DNA from: Clostridia bacterium
GTDB taxonomy: Bacteria > Bacillota > Clostridia > Oscillospirales > Acutalibacteraceae
Reading direction: 5' to 3'
NCBI GenBank assembly: GCA_017450005.1
Contig: JAFSYM010000123.1
Span: 50,261-114,260, forward strand
Length of the DNA stretch: 64,000 nucleotides
Shown: piece by piece, positions 58,554 through 64,000 of the stretch
Layout: each line of letters opens with the position of its first letter
Position numbering within the stretch: the stretch's first letter is position 1
Made by a program: the position numbers and the translations under genes
The notes under the pieces: model-generated
What the model was told of the DNA's origin: nothing
Database searches by the model: none
Seen by the model: the letters and a program-made list of their open reading frames with translations, nothing else

Positions 58554-59795
58554 TTACGCCTCCTTCGCCGTTACCGTAATGGTATCGTAACCTTTGAGTT
58601 TGTCGGCAGCAATCACGATATGCTGCATCTCACCGGGCGCCATATACGGGCGCTTGAAAACCTGGATTTCCGTATCTCCCGCGGATACGATCACCTGACT
58701 CTTGCCGAATACGCTGCGCACGCGGAAGAAGATGTCGATTTTATCTGCCTTGGTGTCGCGGTGAATCTTCTGCGGGACGGTGTAACCGACGTCTGCGCCG
58801 TTTTGCAGCCGGATGACATCACCCTTGACCGCGCCGTTCTGCACATATTCTGCGGCGGCTGCGCCTGCTCTTGCGCTCTCGTCGGAAACGAAGTCGACCA
58901 GATCATGCACATGTACCACATTGCCGCATGCGAAAACGCCTTCGATAGACGTCTCCATGTTTTCAAACACGTATGCGCCGTTGGTGCGCGGATCCATCTC
59001 AATACCGGCGCCGCGTGTCAGTTCGTTTTCGGGAATCAGACCGACGCTCAGAAGCAGCGTGTCGCAGTCGAATTCCATTTCCGTTCCGGGGATGGGACGA
59101 CGGTTTTCATCAACCTTCATGACCGTCAGGCCTTCAAGACGCTTGTCGCCGCGGATGTCCGTGACAGTGTGCGACAGATACAGCGGAATATCAAAGTCAT
59201 TCAGACACTGTACGATGTTTCTTGTCAGACCGCCGGAGTAGGGCATAACCTCGACGCAGGCCAGGACTTTTGCGCCCTCAAGCGTCATACGACGTGCCAT
59301 AATCAGACCGATATCGCCTGAGCCGAGAATGACCACACGCTTGCCGGCCATCAGACCTTCCATGTTGAGATAACGCTGTGCCGCACCTGCGGTGAAAACG
59401 CCGGAAGGACGTGTGCCGGGGATGGAGATTGCGCCGCGTGTACGTTCACGGCAGCCCATGGACAGCACGATGGACTTGGCTTCGATGCATTCATAGCCGG
59501 AAGGGCTGTTGATGAAAATCTTTTTGTCGGGTGTGATTTCGATGACCATGGTGTCGAGTTTGACTTCGACCGACGTATCCTGCACCATTTCAATGTAGCG
59601 GTGCGCATATTCGGGACCGGACAGCTCTTCCTTAAAGCGGTGCAGACCGAATCCGTTGTGGATGCACTGGTTGAGAATGCCGCCCAGTTCCTTGTCCCGT
59701 TCGAGGATTACGATGTTGCGCAGACCTTTTTCGTATGCGCTGTATGCTGCGGCAAGACCTGCGGGGCCGCCGCCGATGACTGCAAGATCATACAT
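58554..59795 (-). CDS. NAD(P)/FAD-dependent oxidoreductase subunit
   Basis: 413 residues, beginning LAVIGGGPAGLAAAYSAYEKG, with CRERTRG, ILGSGDIGLIMARRM for the second dinucleotide and FACGNVVHVHDLVDFVS at the FAD-binding end. It matches the alpha-type subunits of amino-acid or glycerol-3-phosphate dehydrogenase complexes (HcnB-like). Upstream by 3 bases is the GlpA-like partner; downstream is DUF1667. The three together form a soluble oxidoreductase that probably reduces or oxidises glycerol 3-phosphate with NAD(P). Confidence 0.9.
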   Translation of the reverse strand: MYDLAVIGGGPAGLAAAYSAYEKGLRNIVILERDKELGGILNQCIHNGFGLHRFKEELSGPEYAHRYIEMVQDTSVEVKLDTMVIEITPDKKIFINSPSGYECIEAKSIVLSMGCRERTRGAISIPGTRPSGVFTAGAAQRYLNMEGLMAGKRVVILGSGDIGLIMARRMTLEGAKVLACVEVMPYSGGLTRNIVQCLNDFDIPLYLSHTVTDIRGDKRLEGLTVMKVDENRRPIPGTEMEFDCDTLLLSVGLIPENELTRGAGIEMDPRTNGAYVFENMETSIEGVFACGNVVHVHDLVDFVSDESARAGAAAAEYVQNGAVKGDVIRLQNGADVGYTVPQKIHRDTKADKIDIFFRVRSVFGKSQVIVSAGDTEIQVFKRPYMAPGEMQHIVIAADKLKGYDTITVTAKEA

Positions 59796-59798
59796 GGC

Positions 59799-61214
59799 TT
59801 AGTCCTCCCTCTTTCTGACGATATAACTGCCGGTCTTGTCCTTGTCGATATCCTGGCGGCTGCAGCCGAGCTCGCGCGCAAGAATTTCCACCACACGCGG
59901 GCCGCAGAAACCGCCCTGGCATCTGCCCATACCGGCACAGCAGCGGCGCTTGATTGCGTCGACCGTGCGCGGAATGATCGGACGATGGATCGCATCGATG
60001 ATTTCGCCCTCGGTGATCGTCTCACAGCGGCAGATCACACGGCCGAACAGCGGATTCTCCGCAACGATGGCGGCGCGCTCTTCGTGCGTCATCTCTTTGA
60101 AACGCGGCTGCTCGCGCGTGTCGGTATATTCTGCTTTTTCCGCAAGGACAACGCCATTGTCCTGCATCAGATTTTCAACATATTCCGCAATGCCTGCGGC
60201 AGAGGCAAGGCCGGGGGACTTGATGCCCGCAACGTCAAAGAATCCGTCATGCGCTTTGATGATGAAATCATCCACTGTGCTGTTGGGACGAACACCGGCA
60301 AAGTTGCGGATATTCTGACGGAAGTCAATGGAGGGGATGCTCTTGACTGCCATGCTACGCACGAAAGCGAGATCTTCAGCGGACGTGGATGTATCGCCCG
60401 CTTCGCAGTCGACTGCGTTGGGGCCGACGATGAGATTGCCGTGTACGGTCGGGGAGACGAGAACACCCTTGCCGACCTTGGACGGACACTGGAACACAAC
60501 GTGGTTCGTGCGTGTGCCCTCGCTCTTGTCGAGCAGATAGTATTCACCCTTGTTGGGCAGTATATCAAACGTATGCGGCAGCGCCATATCGTGGATCATG
60601 CCTGCCTCGGTGCCGGCTGCATTGATGATGTATTTCGTTTCGATTGTCTTGCCGCCGGCAGTTATTACATAGCCGTTATCGGTTTTGGAAATCGCTTCTA
60701 CCGCCGCTTCCAGACGAAGCTCGACGCCGTTGACGACGGCGACCTCAGCCAGAGCGAGCGCGTATTCCCATGGATTGATGACCGCAGCGGTCGGCGCATA
60801 CAGCGCGCATGTGACGTTGTCGGCAATGTTTGGCTCAATCGCTTTTGTTTCCGCGTAGGTGAGAACCTTGAGACCGGGCACACCGTTTGCAATGCCGCGT
60901 TCATACAGCCTTTGCACGTGTGCGGATTCTTCATCGCTGAACGCGAGAACGAGCGAACCGATCTGTGCATAGGGTACGGAGAGCTTTTGACAAAGGTCTT
61001 TCGTCAGTTCCACACTGCGCACGTTGAGCTTTGCCATCAGCGTGCCTTCTGCGGGATCGTATCCGGCGTGGATGATTGCGCTGTTGGCCCGGGTAGCGCC
61101 CATGGCGACGTCGTTCTCCTTTTCCAGTACGACCGTCTTCAGATTAAATCTGGACAGACGGTACGCGATGGAGGAGCCGATTACGCCGCAGCCGATAATT
61201 GCTACATCATACAT
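59799..61214 (-). CDS. Glycerol-3-phosphate dehydrogenase-like FAD protein with BFD-type Fe-S domain
   Basis: 471 residues. The N-terminal half is a DAO-type FAD oxidoreductase (AIIGCGVIGSSIAYRLSRF), similar to GlpA/GlpD. The last ~90 residues form a bacterioferritin-associated-ferredoxin-like [2Fe-2S] domain with VICRCETITEGEI and RRCCAGMGRCQGGFCG. This is the anaerobic Firmicutes type that works with the FAD and DUF1667 subunits following. GAGGTGG lies before the ATG at 61214. No glpK or glpF is near, so the true substrate may be glycerol 3-phosphate or a similar 2-hydroxy compound. Confidence 0.88.
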   Translation of the reverse strand: MYDVAIIGCGVIGSSIAYRLSRFNLKTVVLEKENDVAMGATRANSAIIHAGYDPAEGTLMAKLNVRSVELTKDLCQKLSVPYAQIGSLVLAFSDEESAHVQRLYERGIANGVPGLKVLTYAETKAIEPNIADNVTCALYAPTAAVINPWEYALALAEVAVVNGVELRLEAAVEAISKTDNGYVITAGGKTIETKYIINAAGTEAGMIHDMALPHTFDILPNKGEYYLLDKSEGTRTNHVVFQCPSKVGKGVLVSPTVHGNLIVGPNAVDCEAGDTSTSAEDLAFVRSMAVKSIPSIDFRQNIRNFAGVRPNSTVDDFIIKAHDGFFDVAGIKSPGLASAAGIAEYVENLMQDNGVVLAEKAEYTDTREQPRFKEMTHEERAAIVAENPLFGRVICRCETITEGEIIDAIHRPIIPRTVDAIKRRCCAGMGRCQGGFCGPRVVEILARELGCSRQDIDKDKTGSYIVRKRED

Positions 61215-61261
61215 CGTAAGTCCACCTCATCAAATAATTATTGTTCGGCAATAACCAATTT

Positions 61262-61290
61262 ATTCTATCATATTCCGGTGTGTTTTGCAA
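61262..61290 (-). promoter_or_regulatory. Promoter of the glycerol-3-phosphate dehydrogenase operon
   Basis: On the minus strand TTGCAA (plus 61285-61290), a 17-base spacer and TAGAAT (plus 61262-61267). Confidence 0.7.
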
Positions 61291-61302
61291 TACGCAAAGA
61301 GT

Positions 61303-62457
61303 CTATACTGTAAAATTTTCAAAATATGTGCGGATATCATTCTGTGTCGCGTTCGCGGTACCCTGGATCATGCCGCTTTGTCCGCCGCCGCGCCCCTGCA
61401 GCGCGGCGTTGATTTCTTTAGCTTTGGCGCGCAGATCAACGCCGGAGGAACCGATGCAGTATCGCCAGCCGGATCCGGTCGGAAGAAATCCGGCGCAAAC
61501 TGCGGATCGCTCCATGCCGAGATTGACCGCATGCCGCAGGCTGTCCGCGTCACAGGCTGCATCTGCAAAAAAACACAAACAGTGATCGCTTGGCACCGCG
61601 TTCTCAAGAGCGAGTTCCGCAAGTTTCCTCCGCAAACCTACGATCATATATTCTTTCTGCTTGCAGTCTTCAATCAGTCTCTGCACGCCTTGCGCCGCTT
61701 CGGGTTGCGGTACGCACAGTGCGAGAGAAATGTTCTGCACGTTCTGATACTTTGTGCGGTAATCCTCCAGCGCCTGGAAACCGCACAGGATGTGGCACCG
61801 CACGCCGCCTTTGTACCGCTCAAAATCGAGTATCTTGATGATGCCGATTTCGCCCGTAGTTGAGACGTGCGGCGCGCAGCATGCGCAGCAGTCCACGTCG
61901 CCTATCGTGACGACACGCACATTTTCGGTCAGATCGAGCTTGCTGCGGTAGTGCATTGTGGCGAGAACGTCCGGGTCAGGATATTCTGCAATGACTGTCA
62001 GATTCCGCACAACAGCTTCATTCGCAAGCGTTTCAATGCGGTCAAGGTCTTCTCGCGTCAGCGTACCGTTGTAGTCGACGGTCATGTCGTCGTCGCTCAG
62101 ATGAAACCCTACGTTGTCATAGCCGAACAGGCGGTGGACGATACCGGAAACGATGTGCTCACCCGTATGGTTCTGCATGCGGCGAAACCGTTTCGTGCTG
62201 TCCAGCTCTCCGCGTACCGCTTCACCGACTTTGAACGGCTTGTCCGTATAGTGGATGATTTCGCCGGATACTTCCTGCACATCCAAAACGGCGGCATTGC
62301 CCAGCGTACCGGTGTCGGCATATTGCCCGCCTCCCTCTGGGAAAAAAGCGGTCTGATCCAGTGTGACCGCGTATCGTTCCCGGTATTGCGCGCAGGAAAG
62401 CACAACGGCGTCAAATATGAACATGTGGCTGTCAAGATCATATAGTTTCTTTGTCAT
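61303..62457 (-). CDS. alaX: Alanyl-tRNA editing protein (AlaX-L type)
   Basis: AlaX proteins hydrolyse mis-charged tRNA-Ala (Ser- or Gly-tRNA-Ala) in trans. The 384-residue protein corresponds to the long form: an N-terminal beta-barrel, an editing domain with zinc motif NHTGEH (HxxxH) and CCACCAPH (C...H), and a C-terminal DHHA1-like part with GRGGGQSG. AAGGAGG lies before the ATG at 62457. It overlaps the mnmA end by 20 bases, so two tRNA quality genes are made together. Confidence 0.9.
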   Translation of the reverse strand: MTKKLYDLDSHMFIFDAVVLSCAQYRERYAVTLDQTAFFPEGGGQYADTGTLGNAAVLDVQEVSGEIIHYTDKPFKVGEAVRGELDSTKRFRRMQNHTGEHIVSGIVHRLFGYDNVGFHLSDDDMTVDYNGTLTREDLDRIETLANEAVVRNLTVIAEYPDPDVLATMHYRSKLDLTENVRVVTIGDVDCCACCAPHVSTTGEIGIIKILDFERYKGGVRCHILCGFQALEDYRTKYQNVQNISLALCVPQPEAAQGVQRLIEDCKQKEYMIVGLRRKLAELALENAVPSDHCLCFFADAACDADSLRHAVNLGMERSAVCAGFLPTGSGWRYCIGSSGVDLRAKAKEINAALQGRGGGQSGMIQGTANATQNDIRTYFENFTV

Positions 62458-63508
62458 GGCTTCCTCCTTGTATGGGGTGCAGGATCGTACCGCCGCCCAA
62501 AACTATGTCGCCGTCGTAAAAAGCGACGGTCTGTCCGGGCGTTACGGAACGCTGCGGTTCATAAAAATGCACAAAAGTTTGTCCGTCCCGCACGTGTACA
62601 TGCGCCGGGGCGGGGGATGCACGGAAACGAATGCGCACATCGCAGTCGAAATATTCCGGCGGTTCGCTGAAAGCGATCCAGTTGAGGTTGTACGCGCACA
62701 GCCCGGCGGCGTACTGTTTCCCGTTTTCACCGAGCACAACACGATTGTGCAGCGGGTCGATTGCCGTGACGAACATCGGTTTTCCGAATGCGCCGAGTCC
62801 TTTTCGCTGACCGACGGTGTAGCGAAGAATGCCCTGATGCCGTCCGATTACGTTTCCGTCCATATCGACGAAATCACCCGTCTGCGGGGTCAGGTTCCGA
62901 CTGCGGCAGATAAAGGAAACGTAGTCTCCGTCCGGAATGAAGCAAACGTCCTGACTGTCTTTCTTTTGTGCGACAGGCAGATGATTGTCTTCCGCGATAT
63001 GGCGAAGTGTTTCTTTATCCAAACCGGAGAGCGGGAATACTGCCGAACGCAGCTGCTGCTGAGAAAGCATGCACAGAAAGTAGCTTTGATCTTTCAGGCT
63101 GTCTGATTTGCACAGAAGAATACGCCCGCTTTGCTCGATTGTGCGCGCATAGTGGCCGGTAGCTATTTTTTCGGCGCCGATAGATTTTGCATATTGCAGC
63201 ATGGCGCCGAACTTGATTATGCGGTTGCAAATCACGCAGGGATTCGGCGTGAGTCCTTGCAGATAGGATTCGGTAAACGGCTCCATCACTGACTTCTGAA
63301 ACTCGTCCTGTAGATCAACGACGCGGTGCTCTATCCCCAGATGTTCCGCTACAAGCCGAGCGTCAGCAATGCCGGCATCGGATACTGAGCCCGTCAGTGC
63401 AAGCGTTACGCCAACCACGTCATAGCCCGCGTCGCGCAGCAGCAGCGCTGCAACGGAGCTGTCCACGCCGCCGCTCATGCCGACGACGATCCGCTCTTTC
63501 ATACGCAT
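62438..63508 (-). CDS. mnmA: tRNA 2-thiouridylase MnmA
   Basis: MnmA puts sulfur on U34 of Lys, Glu and Gln tRNAs, using ATP and a persulfide. The 356-residue protein has the PP-loop GMSGGVDSS, Cys94 in NPCVICN and Cys189 in SQDVCFI, the two catalytic cysteines, and YTVGQRKGLG in the central domain. The ATG at 63508 is 5 bases after AAAGGA; the ATG at 63502 is an alternative. A minus-strand TATAAT (plus 63524-63529) with a weak -35 lies upstream. Confidence 0.95.
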   Translation of the reverse strand: MRMKERIVVGMSGGVDSSVAALLLRDAGYDVVGVTLALTGSVSDAGIADARLVAEHLGIEHRVVDLQDEFQKSVMEPFTESYLQGLTPNPCVICNRIIKFGAMLQYAKSIGAEKIATGHYARTIEQSGRILLCKSDSLKDQSYFLCMLSQQQLRSAVFPLSGLDKETLRHIAEDNHLPVAQKKDSQDVCFIPDGDYVSFICRSRNLTPQTGDFVDMDGNVIGRHQGILRYTVGQRKGLGAFGKPMFVTAIDPLHNRVVLGENGKQYAAGLCAYNLNWIAFSEPPEYFDCDVRIRFRASPAPAHVHVRDGQTFVHFYEPQRSVTPGQTVAFYDGDIVLGGGTILHPIQGGSHDKETI

Positions 63509-63577
63509 CCCGTTCCTTTCTGAATCATTATATCACAATACGTAAAAAAACAAAAGACAGAAATTTTGAAAAATATC

Positions 63578-63605
63578 TTGACTTTATAAAAACTTGTGGT
63601 ATAAT
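63578..63605 (+). promoter_or_regulatory. tRNA-Pro promoter
   Basis: TTGACT (63578-63583), a 16-base spacer and TATAAT (63600-63605). Confidence 0.82.
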
Positions 63606-63621
63606 AGCAGCGTTATAAGTT

Positions 63622-63697
63622 CCGGGTGTGGCGCAGTTGGGAGCGCGCTTGACTGGGGGTCAAGAGGCCGTGAGTTCAAGTCTCGCCACTCGGACCA
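63622..63697 (+). tRNA. tRNA-Pro (anticodon GGG)
   Basis: Acceptor stem CCGGGTG/CACTCGG, anticodon stem CTTGA/TCAAG around CTGGGGG (anticodon GGG), T arm GTGAG-TTCAAGT-CTCGC, encoded CCA. Confidence 0.92.
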
Positions 63698-63702
63698 GAG
63701 AG

Positions 63703-63733
63703 AAGCTGTCGGTTTTCGGCAGCTTTCTTTTTT
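63703..63733 (+). terminator. tRNA-Pro terminator
   Basis: Stem AAGCTG (63703-63708) with CAGCTT (63720-63725), then TCTTTTTT. Confidence 0.82.
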
Positions 63734-63787
63734 GCTGTCCTTCTTTTCGGACATATCTTCGTCTAAAATGATGGTGTAAACGAGGTT

Positions 63788-63860
63788 GATTGCAAAAGTG
63801 AACGTCCGATTTTGGACAAAAAAAGGGTTAGTTAGCGGACGCTCACGATTGCAAAAGTGA
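63788..63860 (+). repeat. Direct repeats and hairpin at the left end of an IS30-like element
   Basis: GATTGCAAAAGTGA occurs twice (63788-63801 and 63847-63860), with the inverted pair CGTCCG (63803-63808) and CGGACG (63836-63841) between. Placed just before the transposase start, this is likely the terminal region and transposase-binding site of the element. Confidence 0.6.
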
Positions 63861-63905
63861 TGTGGTATAATTGGTTTGGTCATGTTCTGCGGAAAGCAGG
63901 CAACT

Positions 63906-64000
63906 ATGAGTCGAATCAATTTATCAGAACGAGCGGCCATCGAAGCCGGGATTTACGGAAAGCAGAGTCTGAAAGAGATCGCGGAAAAGCTTGGTCGTAC
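63906..64000 (+). CDS. IS30-like transposase, N-terminus only (cut by window edge)
   Basis: Starts at ATG 63906 and runs off the right end after 31 codons. The visible part, with LSERAAIEAG and LKEIAEKLGR, is the helix-turn-helix opening of IS30-family transposases. A TATAAT at 63866-63871 lies upstream. The remaining DDE domain lies outside the window, so it is not known whether the gene is intact. Confidence 0.65.
   Translation, partial: MSRINLSERAAIEAGIYGKQSLKEIAEKLGR

Noticed and set aside
59601..61313. 570-codon plus-strand frame opposite the glycerol-3-phosphate dehydrogenase genes
   Set aside because: It is a shadow of strong codon bias in the real minus-strand genes, with no RBS and no domain likeness.
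63584..63940. 118-residue minus-strand frame containing SEWRDLNSRPLDPQSSALPT
   Set aside because: This sequence is the antisense translation of tRNA-Pro, seen in many wrong annotations.

Overview
The window reads as a chromosomal segment of a Gram-positive, moderately GC-rich anaerobe of the class Clostridia, probably a gut or host-associated spore former. The evidence is a SipL-like spore morphogenesis gene, AGGAGG-type ribosome binding sites, frequent TTG and GTG starts, sigma-A type promoters (TTGACA-N17-TATAAT), AgrA/AgrC-style LytTR signalling, BspA-type leucine-rich-repeat surface proteins and a set of intracellular glycosidases. The genus cannot be fixed from sequence reading alone. 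There is no rRNA and no CRISPR array. No stretch longer than about 300 bases lacks a gene or RNA feature, apart from short promoter and terminator spacers.

Layout. (1) 1-8,020: a GDSL hydrolase with deoC; a GH89 alpha-N-acetylglucosaminidase with an acyltransferase-like gene; a small lipoprotein; a degenerate membrane-anchored GDPD-like protein; a UspA-like protein; and ackA. (2) 8,121-18,513: one long plus-strand gene run holding a Gld-type ABC transporter (ATPase, permease, GldG-like, DUF4340), tmcAL, a LytTR response regulator, its GHKL kinase and a secreted repeat/LRR protein. (3) 18,658-25,214: a small secreted peptide, sipL, then ksgA/rsmA running into a glycosyltransferase-LicD fusion and an acyltransferase-3 protein. 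(4) 25,314-25,715: five tRNA genes (Val, Asp, Phe, Gly, Cys). (5) 25,786-42,155: a phosphoesterase, a flavoprotein and a decayed surface-protein tail, then two convergent arabinoside loci. The plus-strand locus has GH51, DUF6171, MFS, LRR and phosphoesterase genes. The minus-strand locus has phosphoesterase, MFS, phosphoesterase-FN3, GH127-like, alpha/beta hydrolase and flavoprotein genes. (6) 42,336-48,067: a nickel-maturation cluster with a 939-residue Fe-S/FAD oxidoreductase, HypA, a DUF5692-type membrane protein and two tandem HypB proteins. An IS200-type element sits in the 3' end of the second hypB. (7) 48,829-56,080 (minus): lipase, PrsW protease, GlcNAc kinase, GH84, a GlmU-like nucleotidyltransferase and an anchored Thr-rich protein. 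(8) 56,239-64,000: a zinc-ribbon protein with a TPM-like partner, a glycerol-3-phosphate dehydrogenase-like operon, alaX-mnmA, tRNA-Pro, and the start of an IS30-like transposase cut by the window edge.

How the parts fit: the glycosidases (GH89, GH84, GH51, GH127-like) all lack signal peptides, so they should act on oligosaccharides already imported, with the two MFS carriers as likely importers. GlcNAc freed by GH84 and GH89 can be phosphorylated by the adjacent kinase. The most unusual units are the Hyp cluster without any hydrogenase structural gene, the paired arabinofuranosidase/MFS/phosphoesterase loci in which two phosphoesterases lack the usual GNHD/E asparagine, and the ABC-tmcAL-LytTR-LRR gene run.
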